From Embleya sp045207655 (lineage in GTDB: Bacteria; Actinomycetota; Actinomycetes; Streptomycetales; Streptomycetaceae), in assembly GCF_045207655.1 (NCBI RefSeq), contig NZ_CP108784.1, forward strand, positions 4,030,001 to 4,094,000: a stretch of DNA of 64,000 nt, read 5' to 3'. The notes beneath the pieces are model-generated. The model saw only the letters and a list, made by a program, of their open reading frames with translations. It ran no database searches and was not told the origin of the DNA. Position numbers and translations under genes: made by a program. Positions 1 to 7,732 of the stretch are shown one piece after another (the first letter of the stretch is position 1; every line of letters starts with the position of its first letter).

Positions 1-784
1 CCTTGAACACGAGAATCAGGGTGATCGCGGAGCCGGGCTTGATCCGGCCGGTCTTCCACACTCCGGTCGCGGTGTCGAATTCACCCTGCGACGGCTTGGA
101 TTCCACCGGTTTCACGCCCGCGGGCAACGCGTTGCGCACGACCGCGGACTTCGTCTCGGCACCGCCGGAGTTCAGCACGGTCACCGTGTGGGTGACCGTG
201 TCACCGGGCTTGGCCTGCGCGCGGTCGGCCGTGCGGCGCAGTTCCAGCCTCGCCGCCGAGGCCGGGTCGACCGGCGGGGCGGGCGGCTTGTCCGGCGTCA
301 CCGGCGGCGGATCCTTCGGGGCCTTCGGGACCGGCGGCTGGATCGGCTGCGTCACCGAGGTCGTGTCGATGCCGAGGTCGGCGAGGTCGGGCCGGCCCGG
401 CAGGGTCACGCCCGGCGGCAGCGTCGTGCCCAGGGAACTCAGCAGGCCCGAGAGCGTGCTCTGCGGGCCCAGCCCGAGCGTCTCGCGCATCCGGTCGAGT
501 CGGGCGCGCAGGTCGGCCATCGCGTCGTCGAGCGCGGTCGTCCCGGACGGCGGTGGCGGGGGCACCCGCGAGGACGACCACAGCGTCCACCCTTGGGATG
601 TCCCGTACGACACGCCCGACGAGGTCGTGTACGAGGTGCCGTACGACGTCGCGACCGGTTGCGGCAGGGCTTGCGGCGCCGCGGTCGCCTGGCCGGCCGC
701 GGCCAGGTTCGCGCCCATCGCGGCGGTCACGCCGACAGTGACCACCGCGAGGGCGTGCCTCGCCCGGGTTTTCGCTCGCACCAT
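1..784 (-). CDS. Secreted DUF11-like repeat-domain protein (3' end cut by window edge)
   Basis: The gene starts at ATG 784 and runs off the left edge, so about 261 residues are visible. Residues 1-38 form a typical signal peptide: RAKTRAR, then a hydrophobic Ala/Val stretch, ending near ATAAPQ. A Ser/Thr/Tyr-rich and then Pro-rich linker follows, with several PPVxPxKPP-like runs around residues 130-175. From about residue 178 (LELRRTADRAQAKPGDTVTH) the pattern is that of a DUF11/conserved-repeat beta-sandwich, with GDTVTHTVTVLNSG and later LPAGV. In this family such domains are extracellular adhesion or wall-spacer modules; the specific role is unknown. No Cys or LPxTG anchor is visible in the part present. 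Confidence 0.7.
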   Translation of the reverse strand, partial: MVRAKTRARHALAVVTVGVTAAMGANLAAAGQATAAPQALPQPVATSYGTSYTTSSGVSYGTSQGWTLWSSSRVPPPPPSGTTALDDAMADLRARLDRMRETLGLGPQSTLSGLLSSLGTTLPPGVTLPGRPDLADLGIDTTSVTQPIQPPVPKAPKDPPPVTPDKPPAPPVDPASAARLELRRTADRAQAKPGDTVTHTVTVLNSGGAETKSAVVRNALPAGVKPVESKPSQGEFDTATGVWKTGRIKPGSAITLILVFK

Positions 785-969
785 GTCGGTCCACTTTCCG
801 TTCCGCTGTGCAGAAGTCCGCATTTCTCACGTAGATCATTAATACGATTACGCAGAGTTGCGCTCCACGGGCACCGCGGCTGCGCCGTACGAATTAACAA
901 GGCCTCCGATCAGCCCAGGGAAGTCCCGAAGTCGCGGCCGATTCGACGCGGGCTCCACGCGGGTTCGAC

Positions 970-1326
970 TCAGGGCAGCGCGACCCGCAACGCGTCGCGC
1001 AACGCCTCGATCTGTTCCGGCGTCATGCCCTCGACGAAGTGCACGAGAGCACCGGCACGACTGTCGCCCGCCACCCAGTCGGCGCGCATCAACTCGGCGG
1101 TATACGCGTCGCGCGAGCGCACGGCTTCGTACAGATAGGCCCGACCGGCCAACCGGCGGCGCAGCAGGCCCTTGCGGAAGAGTTTGTCGAGCACGGTCAT
1201 CACGGTCGTATAAGCCGGTTCACGATCCGGCAGCAGCGCCTCCTGTACCTCGCGCACCGACGACGGGCGATTGAGCCACCAGACGCGGAGCATCACCTGG
1301 GTTTCGAGTTCACCGAGACGATTCAT
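970..1326 (-). CDS. BlaI/MecI/CopY-family winged-helix repressor
   Basis: This 118-residue protein starts at ATG 1326, preceded by a GAAGGG ribosome site; an upstream in-frame start would only add a poorly conserved leader. MNRLGELETQVMLRVWW opens the winged helix, and the recognition region is YTTVMTVLDKLFRKGLLRRR (about residues 45-64), the signature of BlaI/MecI repressors. The C-terminal half should be the dimerisation domain. No BlaR1/MecR-type M56 sensor protease lies beside it. The divergent neighbour is a secreted M23 peptidase, and inverted repeats of BlaI-box type lie between the two. A role in cell-wall or beta-lactam response, with autoregulation, is therefore inferred. The family call is firm; the target is not. 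Confidence 0.85.
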   Translation of the reverse strand: MNRLGELETQVMLRVWWLNRPSSVREVQEALLPDREPAYTTVMTVLDKLFRKGLLRRRLAGRAYLYEAVRSRDAYTAELMRADWVAGDSRAGALVHFVEGMTPEQIEALRDALRVALP

Positions 1327-1390
1327 GGCGGGCCCTTCGTGAAACCTGGTCGCGCCGTGAACTGCGTCACGCTCGTCGCGCGATCTCCTA

Positions 1391-1406
1391 TACGGCATCG
1401 TAGACA
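1391..1406. promoter_or_regulatory. BlaI-box-like site, repressor side
   Basis: TACGGCATCGTAGACA lies 65 bases upstream of the BlaI-type gene. It shares CGGCRTCGTAG with the stronger inverted repeat at 1468-1485, so it may be a second, weaker operator for autoregulation. The symmetry is imperfect. Confidence 0.4.
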
Positions 1407-1467
1407 CGGTTTCGTCCGGATTTGTCACAAAGCGATGATCCGCGCCGACCGGGAGTGGGCGGGGATT

Positions 1468-1485
1468 ACTACGCGGCGTCGTAGT
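1468..1485. promoter_or_regulatory. BlaI/MecI-type operator (inverted repeat)
   Basis: ACTACG and CGTAGT are perfect 6-base inverted arms around CGGCGT. This resembles the TACTAC/GTAGTA-type operators of BlaI/MecI repressors. It lies in the divergent region, about 83 bases upstream of the M23 peptidase start. A possible promoter for that gene (TTGGTC at 1504, TACCAC at 1527, 17-base spacing) lies just downstream. Confidence 0.55.
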
Positions 1486-1567
1486 GTCCGCTCCATTACG
1501 ACTTGGTCGATATGCGGCAGATTGCTACCACTGATCCCGGCCTTGTCGTCGAAACCCCGAGGTATTC

Positions 1568-2458
1568 GTGCCGCACTCCCCCGAAGCTCCGTCCACGACC
1601 ACGCCCACGTCCGAGCCGATCGACCGCGTCGCGCGGCTCAAGGGCCTGCGCCCGAGTCGCTCGGTCACCGTGGTCTCGAGCCTCGCGCTGCCGGCCGTCG
1701 CGGTCACCACCGGCGTCCAGACCGCGGGTTCGGGGGCGGGCCGGGAGCACGCGGCCGGGTCGGCGAGCGCCGATCCCGGCACGGCACAGCGGCTCGCCGA
1801 TCGTGGTGCGGACGTCGCGGCCCGTTCCCAGGAGCGCGCGGTGCTGAGCGCCACCGGGGAGCAGGCCAAGGAATCGGCGGCCTCGGACGCGGCCGCACGA
1901 GCGGAGGCGGAGCGGGCGCAGGAGTTCGAACGCGCACAGGAGGCCGAGCGGGAGACGGAGCGGGCCCGCGAGGCCGAGCAGGCCCAGGAGGCCGAGCGGC
2001 AGGCGGCGGCGCGGGCCGAGGCAGCGCAGGCCGAGGCCGAGCGCGCGAAGGCCGAGCGGGCCGCCGGATGGGTACTGCCGACCTCCGACTACACGCTGAC
2101 CGGCCGCTTCGGCAACAGCGGCTCGCGCTGGGCGCACACGCACACCGGGCTGGACTTCGCGGCGCGCTCCGGTACGCCGATCAAGGCCGCCGCCGCCGGG
2201 CGGATAGCCTCCGCCGGCAGCGCGGGCGCGTTCGGCAACCGGATCGTGATCACCCACGCCGACGGCACCCGGACCTGGTACTGCCACCAGTCGCGATTCG
2301 CGAAGACCTCCGGCTCGGTGACGGCGGGCGAGGTGATCGGCTACGTCGGTACCACCGGCAACTCCACCGGCCCGCACCTGCACTTCGAGGTGCACCCCGG
2401 CGGCGGCGCCGCCGTGGACCCGGGTTCGTGGCCGGCGAAGAAGGGCGTCAAGCCCTGA
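1568..2458 (+). CDS. M23-family metallopeptidase with coiled-coil stalk
   Basis: A 296-residue exported peptidoglycan hydrolase. The start is GTG 1568, preceded by GAGG at a 5-base spacing. An N-terminal hydrophobic segment (VTVVSSLALPAVAVTTG, about residues 33-49) should be a signal or anchor. Residues about 95-165 are a charged Ala/Glu/Arg coiled coil (AREAEQAQEAERQAAARAEA). The LytM/M23 domain begins near WVLPTSDYTLTGRFG and carries both zinc motifs: HTGLD (HxxxD) and HLHFEV (HxH). YCHQSR replaces the commoner YxHLSx segment. Enzymes of this family cleave stem-peptide cross-bridges. It is divergent from the BlaI-type gene and may be its target. Confidence 0.88.
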   Translation: MPHSPEAPSTTTPTSEPIDRVARLKGLRPSRSVTVVSSLALPAVAVTTGVQTAGSGAGREHAAGSASADPGTAQRLADRGADVAARSQERAVLSATGEQAKESAASDAAARAEAERAQEFERAQEAERETERAREAEQAQEAERQAAARAEAAQAEAERAKAERAAGWVLPTSDYTLTGRFGNSGSRWAHTHTGLDFAARSGTPIKAAAAGRIASAGSAGAFGNRIVITHADGTRTWYCHQSRFAKTSGSVTAGEVIGYVGTTGNSTGPHLHFEVHPGGGAAVDPGSWPAKKGVKP

Positions 2459-2479
2459 GCACCGGTTCGGTCGGCCCGC

Positions 2480-3109
2480 TCAGTCCCTGCGGGCGAGCGA
2501 GTCCAACCAGTCCCACCAGCCGCCCTCGGCGATCAGCCCGGCGAGCTTGGCGTAGCCGACCGAGTCGCAGTGCGCCCCGTCGCCGTACGCCTCGATGCTC
2601 GCCCACCATTGCGGGTCCTCGCGCAGCACGCGCTGGAGCGGCACGAAGGTGATGCCGCGCGCGGCGCAGGTCTTCGCGTATGCCTCCTCCAGGGCGAGCG
2701 CGTCCTCGCCGTCGTTCGCCTCGCCGGGGACCGGGGGCGCGCCGACGACCAGGCAGGTCCAACGGGCGCCGGTGGCGGTGTCCAGTATCGCGTCGAGGTT
2801 GGCGACACTGTCGGCGTGCTTGACCCGGCGGCGGCCGTGCTCGACCTTGACGTCGTTGACGCCGAACGCGAACACCATGCCGGTGCCGTCGGCGTGCCGC
2901 ATGCGCGGGACCGCCTCGCCGTACCAGCGCTCCGCGACGTCGGCCGAGGTCTCCAGTCGTACACCGAGGTTGTACGCGGTCAACTGGCGGCCCCGGCGAC
3001 GGGACTCGGCCGCGAGGCGACCGACCCATCCGCCGCCGGAGAGGTCGCCGACGCCTTGCACGAACGAGTCGCCGGCGACGCAGATCCGCAGATCGGGGGC
3101 TGCTTCCAT
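2480..3109 (-). CDS. SGNH/GDSL hydrolase
   Basis: A 209-residue esterase or lipase-like protein of the SGNH fold. Block I is VAGDSFVQGVGDLSGGGW (nucleophile Ser in GDSF, about residue 15). Block III is FAFGVNDVKV (oxyanion Asn), and block V is DGAHCDSVGYAKLA (Asp and His of the catalytic dyad/triad). No signal peptide is evident, so it is probably cytoplasmic. The substrate cannot be predicted. It lies downstream of lysS in the same direction, but the hairpin at 3159-3200 separates them. Confidence 0.85.
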   Translation of the reverse strand: MEAAPDLRICVAGDSFVQGVGDLSGGGWVGRLAAESRRRGRQLTAYNLGVRLETSADVAERWYGEAVPRMRHADGTGMVFAFGVNDVKVEHGRRRVKHADSVANLDAILDTATGARWTCLVVGAPPVPGEANDGEDALALEEAYAKTCAARGITFVPLQRVLREDPQWWASIEAYGDGAHCDSVGYAKLAGLIAEGGWWDWLDSLARRD

Positions 3110-3158
3110 GCGGCCGACCCTATGCGTACGAACGGGTGACGCGCCCGGAAATGGGACA

Positions 3159-3200
3159 GGAGCCCCCTCGGGAGCGACGATCCGTCACCGAGAGGGCTCC
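3159..3200 (-). terminator. Hairpin terminator after lysS
   Basis: Arms 3159-3171 (GGAGCCCCCTCGG) and 3188-3200 pair over 13 bases with one mismatch, just past the lysS stop codon in the direction of lysS transcription. No strong T tract follows, as is usual in high-GC actinobacteria. Confidence 0.6.
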
Positions 3201-3218
3201 GCCGCGCCGTCCGGCGGG

Positions 3219-4727
3219 TCAGTCGGTGGTCGGCTTCACCAGCGGGAACAGGATCGTCTCGCGGATGCCGCGGCCGGTGAAGGCCATGATCATCCGGTCG
3301 ATGCCCAGGCCCAGACCGCCGCTCGGCGGCATCGCGAACTCCAGCGCGCGCAGGAAGTCCTCGTCGATCCGCATGGCCTCGACGTCACCGCCCGCCGCGA
3401 GCAGCGACTGCTCGGTGAGCCGCCGGCGCTGCTCGACCGGGTCGACCAACTCGGAGTAGGCCGTGCCCAGTTCCATGCCGAAGCCGATCAGGTCCCACTT
3501 CTCCGCGACGCCCGGCACACTGCGGTGCTGGCGGGTCAGCGGCGAGGTCTCGATCGGGAAGTCGCGCACGAAGGTCGGCTCGGCCAGGGTGTGCTCGACC
3601 AGCGCCTCGTAGATCTCCTGAACCAACTTGCCCTGGCCCCACGCCTTGTCGTACTCGATCTCGCGCGCGTCGGCGAGCTTGCGCACGGTCTCGATCGGCG
3701 TCTCGGGAGTGACCTCCTCGCCGACGGCCTCGGAGACCGAGCCGTAGACGGTGATCTCGCGCCACTCGCCGGAGATGTCCACCTCGCGGTCGCCGTAGCG
3801 GAAGGTGTGCGTCCCGAACACGGCCTGCGCGACGTGCTGGTAGACCTCGCGGGTGAGGGTCGCCATCGTGTTGTAGTCGCCGTACGCCTGGTAGGCCTCG
3901 AGCATGGTGAACTCGGGGTTGTGCGTCGAGTCCGCGCCCTCGTTGCGGAAGTTGCGGTTGATCTCGAAGACCTTCTCGGCGCCGCCGACGACCAGGCGCT
4001 TGAGGTACAGCTCCGGCGCGATGCGCAGGTAGAGGTCCATGTCGTAGGCATTGATGTGGGTGACGAACGGGCGCGCGGTGGCGCCGCCGTGCACCGGCTG
4101 CAACATCGGGGTCTCGACCTCCAGGAAGTCCCTGGTGTCGAACCACTCGCGGATCGAGCGCACGATCCGGCTGCGGGTGCGCAACATCGCGCGCGACTCG
4201 TCGTTGACGATCAGGTCGACGTAGCGCTGGCGGACCCGGGCCTCGGGGTCGGTCAGGCCCTTGTGCTTGTCCGGCAGCGGGCGCAGGCACTTGGACGTGA
4301 TCGCCCACGTGTCGACCATGATCGACAGCTCGCCGCGGCGGGACGTGATCACCTGGCCCTCGACACCGACGTGGTCGCCCAGGTCGACATCGCTCTTCCA
4401 GGCGGCGAGCGACTCGGCGCCGACGCCGTCCAGCGAGACCATCACCTGGATGTCCCCGTCACCGTCGCGCAGTGTCGCGAAGCACAGCTTGCCGCCGGTG
4501 CGGTAGAGCACCACCCGGCCGGTGACGCCGACCCGGCGCCCGGTCTCCACATCCGCCTCGAGACCGTCGAACTCGGCACGCAGCGCGCCCACCGTCGTGC
4601 TGCGGGGGAACCCGACCGGGTACGGGTCGGTCCCCTCGGCCCGAAGCCGATCGAGCTTGTCGCGGCGAACCCGCATCTGCTCGGGAAGGTCGTCGATCTG
4701 CGGCTGCGCTGCGCTCTGCTCGGTCAC
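3219..4727 (-). CDS. lysS: Lysyl-tRNA synthetase, class II
   Basis: 502 residues, the normal length. It charges tRNA-Lys with lysine using ATP. An N-terminal OB-fold anticodon-binding domain (about residues 55-170, VGVTGRVVLYRTGGKLCFATLRD) is followed by the class II catalytic core. Motif 2 is FEINRNFRNEGADSTHNPEF and motif 3 is GLGLGIDRMIM (from residue 471). The start MTEQSAAQPQ is the only sensible one. The gene is the last of a leftward run from the pan/nad genes, an arrangement shared with mycobacteria and Streptomyces. Confidence 0.97.
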   Translation of the reverse strand: MTEQSAAQPQIDDLPEQMRVRRDKLDRLRAEGTDPYPVGFPRSTTVGALRAEFDGLEADVETGRRVGVTGRVVLYRTGGKLCFATLRDGDGDIQVMVSLDGVGAESLAAWKSDVDLGDHVGVEGQVITSRRGELSIMVDTWAITSKCLRPLPDKHKGLTDPEARVRQRYVDLIVNDESRAMLRTRSRIVRSIREWFDTRDFLEVETPMLQPVHGGATARPFVTHINAYDMDLYLRIAPELYLKRLVVGGAEKVFEINRNFRNEGADSTHNPEFTMLEAYQAYGDYNTMATLTREVYQHVAQAVFGTHTFRYGDREVDISGEWREITVYGSVSEAVGEEVTPETPIETVRKLADAREIEYDKAWGQGKLVQEIYEALVEHTLAEPTFVRDFPIETSPLTRQHRSVPGVAEKWDLIGFGMELGTAYSELVDPVEQRRRLTEQSLLAAGGDVEAMRIDEDFLRALEFAMPPSGGLGLGIDRMIMAFTGRGIRETILFPLVKPTTD

Positions 4728-4797
4728 GGGACAAGGCTACCCATGGCCAACCGACTCCCCGAACCGATATCCGCCCGGATGGGAAGTGGGGTCCCGG

Positions 4798-5853
4798 TCA
4801 GCCGGTGCCGGTCTGGAGGATCTCGGGGGCGGGGAGTTGGCCGAGGGGGCGACCCTGGCGGCGGTGCGGGATGACCGGCGAGAGGGCCTCGCGGATCGGG
4901 TCGACGTCCAGGGGCGGGACGGCGGCCGGCGCGGGATCGGGTGTGGGTGCGTCCGTCGCGTTCGAATTCCCGGCGTCGCGGTCGGTCGCGACCTCGGCGC
5001 CCTCGGGCTCGGGCGACGCGGGTGCGTCGGGTGCGGATCCGTGTTCGTGCTCGGCTTCGGGCTCGGCCTGGGGTTCGGGCTCGGCCTCGGGCGGGTCCTC
5101 GACGGCGCGACCGACGATCTCGTCGGTACCGTCCGTGACATCGGTACCGACAGCCGGATCCGCGCCGTTGGCGACATCCGTGCTGTCCATGGCGTCGTCC
5201 GTCGCCTCCGGACCGGTCGGGTCCGTGGCCTGCTCGACGGGTGCTTCGGCGAGGACCGGGCGGGGTTCGGGCTCGCTTGCCGGAACCGGCACCGGCACCG
5301 GTGTCGGCTCCGGGGTGCGGTCGCGCTTGTGCTCGGCCGGTGTCGGCGATGGCCGGGCGGGGCGGGGACGGGTGGGGATCAGGATGTCCAAGGGGTCGGT
5401 GCGGATGGCTCGGGTGGCTTCGGCGGTGGCTCGGCGGTGGGCTCGGGCGGCGAGACGGTGTTCGAGGTCGGCCTCGGCCAGGTGTGTGCAGCGGCGGAGC
5501 AGGGCCGCGCGGCTCGCGCGTTCGCGTTCGCCGCACGGAAGATCGAGGGTGGTGCGCAGGGCGGCCAGGTCCTCGGCCGAGGGGACGTGCGCGATCTCGT
5601 CCACCGCGTTGCGCAGGCAGGACAGGAAGCCGGCCGCGCTCCCGGGCAGCGCGGCCCGATAGCGCCGCAGTTCGGCCGTCATGAACGCGCGCAGCCGTTC
5701 GCGCTCGTCCTGCGCCTCGCCGATCGCCCGGCCGAGCAGCCAGAAGTCGACCGAGTCGCGCCCTCCGCGCAGCGCGACGGCCAGCGCGCGACGCAGCACC
5801 CGCACCTCGTGCGCGCTGAAGGCCATCCCCTGGTCACCATGTGGCGTCGGCAT
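4798..5853 (-). CDS. Conserved actinobacterial protein upstream of lysS, acidic Pro/Glu-rich tail
   Basis: I do not recognise a characterised family. The start is placed at ATG 5853 (MPTPHGDQGMAFSAHEVRVLRRAL, 351 residues); MAFSAHE at 5826 is an alternative. Residues 1-160 are helical and Arg/Ala-rich (RALAVALRGGRDSVDFWLLGRAIGEAQDERERLRAF). The rest is a low-complexity acidic region rich in Pro, Glu, Asp and Thr, with a short basic C-terminus (PHRRQGRPLGQLPAPEIL) that could be a binding motif. No membrane segment is seen. It sits between coaX and lysS, and a similar gene accompanies lysS in related actinomycetes (recalled, not searched). Confidence 0.75.
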   Translation of the reverse strand: MPTPHGDQGMAFSAHEVRVLRRALAVALRGGRDSVDFWLLGRAIGEAQDERERLRAFMTAELRRYRAALPGSAAGFLSCLRNAVDEIAHVPSAEDLAALRTTLDLPCGERERASRAALLRRCTHLAEADLEHRLAARAHRRATAEATRAIRTDPLDILIPTRPRPARPSPTPAEHKRDRTPEPTPVPVPVPASEPEPRPVLAEAPVEQATDPTGPEATDDAMDSTDVANGADPAVGTDVTDGTDEIVGRAVEDPPEAEPEPQAEPEAEHEHGSAPDAPASPEPEGAEVATDRDAGNSNATDAPTPDPAPAAVPPLDVDPIREALSPVIPHRRQGRPLGQLPAPEILQTGTG

Positions 5854-5943
5854 ACCACGCACTGTATGCGGAGAGATGGACAATCCGGCTTATTTGATGC
5901 GTGTGTTTTTCCGACTTGGCGCCGACCGCGAGGCCGGCTCCGA

Positions 5944-6732
5944 TCAGACCGCCGCGTTGCGCTCGTAGACCATCCGCAGGCCGATCAGGGTCAGCCACGG
6001 TTCGTGCACATCGATCACCGAGGCCTCCCCCAGCACCAGCGTCGCCAGTCCGCCGGTGGCCACCACGGTGACCGCGTCCGGGTCGTCCGGGGACAGTTCG
6101 GCCGCCATCCGCTTGACCACGCCGTCCACCTGGCCGGCGAAGCCGTACAGGATGCCCGCCTGCATCGCCTCGACCGTGCTCTTGCCGATCACGCTCCGCG
6201 GACGCATCAGCTCGATCTTGCGCAGTTGCGCGCCGCGCGCGCCCAGCGCGTCCACCGAGATCTCGATGCCGGGGGCGATCGCGCCGCCGACGTACTCGCC
6301 CTTGGTGCTGACCGCGTCGAAGGTGGTCGCGGTGCCGAAGTCGACCACCACGCACGGGCCGCCGTACAGCTTGACCGCCGCGAGCGCGTTGATGATCCGG
6401 TCGGTGCCGACCTCCTTGGGGTTGTCCATCAGGACCGGCACGCCGGTCTTGACCCCGGGCTCGACGACGACCGTGGGGATGTCGCCGTAGTAGCGCCGCA
6501 CCATGTCGCGCATCTCGTGCAGCACGGACGGCACGGTGGAACAGATCGCGATGCCGTCGATGCCGTCGGCGCCGATCAGCGGGTGCTGGCCGAGCAATCC
6601 CGCGAGGACCACCGCGAGTTCGTCGGCGGTCCGCCGGGCCTCGGTCGAGATGCGCCAGTGCTCGACGATCTCGTCACCGTCGAACAGGCCGAGCACGGTA
6701 TGCGAGTTACCGACGTCGATGGTGAGCAACAT
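5944..6732 (-). CDS. coaX: Type III pantothenate kinase
   Basis: 262 residues. It phosphorylates pantothenate to 4'-phosphopantothenate, the first step of CoA synthesis; CoaX enzymes are insensitive to CoA feedback. ASKHA-fold motifs are visible: TIDVGNSHTVLGLFDG at the N-terminus (phosphate 1), VGTDRIINA near residue 108, VVVDFGTATTFD near 130, and GGAIAPGI. It follows nadC after a 109-base gap in the same direction. Linkage to panC/panD is functional, since pantothenate made upstream is this enzyme's substrate. Confidence 0.96.
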   Translation of the reverse strand: MLLTIDVGNSHTVLGLFDGDEIVEHWRISTEARRTADELAVVLAGLLGQHPLIGADGIDGIAICSTVPSVLHEMRDMVRRYYGDIPTVVVEPGVKTGVPVLMDNPKEVGTDRIINALAAVKLYGGPCVVVDFGTATTFDAVSTKGEYVGGAIAPGIEISVDALGARGAQLRKIELMRPRSVIGKSTVEAMQAGILYGFAGQVDGVVKRMAAELSPDDPDAVTVVATGGLATLVLGEASVIDVHEPWLTLIGLRMVYERNAAV

Positions 6733-6841
6733 CGTGGGCGTCCTTGGTGTTCTGGCTCGGGCCGTGGGGGACGGAGCGCGGCTTCGGGAAGGAGAGGGGT
6801 GGCGAGCGGGGACGGCTGATCCGGTGAACGGTACCGGTCGC

Positions 6842-7732
6842 TCAGGCGCGCAGGTCCACGCCGACGTCCAGGATCGGGGCGGAGTGGGTGAGCGCGCCGA
6901 CCGCGAGGTAGTCCACGCCGGTCTCGGCGACCACGCGGGCGGTCGCCAGGGTGAGGCCGCCGCTGGCTTCGAGTCGGGCCCGACCCGCGACCAAGGCCAC
7001 CGCCTCGCGCATGCGTTCCGGCGTCATGTTGTCCAGCAGGATCAGGTCGGCGCCCGCGTCCAGCACCGGCGGGATCTGTTCGAGGTGGTCCACCTCGACC
7101 TCGACCGGCACGTTCGGGAAGGCCGCGCGCACCGCCTTGAACGCCTCCGCGACGCCGCCCGCGGCGACCACGTGGTTGTCCTTGACCATGGCCGCGTCGG
7201 ACAGCGACATCCGGTGGTTGACCCCGCCGCCGCAGCGCACCGCGTACTTCTCCAGGGCGCGCAGGCCCGGCGTGGTCTTGCGGGTGTCGCGGACCGAGGC
7301 GCCGGTGCCCTCGATCGCGTCGGCCCACGCGCGGGTGGCGGTGGCCACGCCGGACAGCCGGGACAGCAGGTTGAGCGCGACCCGCTCGGCGGTGAGCAGC
7401 GCGCGGGTGCTCGCCTCGGCGGTGAACAACACCGTGCCGGGCGTCACCGTGTCGCCGTCCCGGACGTGCCGGGCGACCACCAGGTCGGCGCCGCAGACCA
7501 GTTCCAGGACCGCCTCGGCGACCGGGATGCCCGCGACCACGCCCGACCCGCGCGCGGCGAACTCGGCGTGGCCGCGCGCGTGCTCGGGCACGGTGGCCAC
7601 CGAGGTGACATCCACCCCGCCGTCGAGGTCCTCGGCCACGGCGGCGGTCACCAGCGCGGCGACGGCGAGCGGGTCGAGCCCGGCCTCGGCCAGGCGCGAC
7701 GTGAGATCGGCGGACAGCTCGACGGTGGTCAC
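6842..7732 (-). CDS. nadC: Quinolinate phosphoribosyltransferase (decarboxylating)
   Basis: 296 residues from GTG 7732, whose GTGA overlaps the nadB stop and implies translational coupling. It converts quinolinate plus PRPP to nicotinate mononucleotide in de novo NAD synthesis. The substrate-binding segment RDTRKTTPGLRALEKYAVRC, followed by GGGVNHRMSLSD and VKDNH, and later VEVEVD, LILLDNM and EASGGL, are diagnostic type II PRTase motifs. The conserved pair nadB-nadC implies that nadA is elsewhere, because no quinolinate synthase gene lies in this window. Confidence 0.96.
   Translation of the reverse strand: MTTVELSADLTSRLAEAGLDPLAVAALVTAAVAEDLDGGVDVTSVATVPEHARGHAEFAARGSGVVAGIPVAEAVLELVCGADLVVARHVRDGDTVTPGTVLFTAEASTRALLTAERVALNLLSRLSGVATATRAWADAIEGTGASVRDTRKTTPGLRALEKYAVRCGGGVNHRMSLSDAAMVKDNHVVAAGGVAEAFKAVRAAFPNVPVEVEVDHLEQIPPVLDAGADLILLDNMTPERMREAVALVAGRARLEASGGLTLATARVVAETGVDYLAVGALTHSAPILDVGVDLRA

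Noticed and set aside
2595..4874. 759-codon open frame on the plus strand
   Set aside because: Exactly antisense to lysS and the SGNH gene; it is a GC-bias shadow, with Arg/His/Gly-rich composition and no motif.
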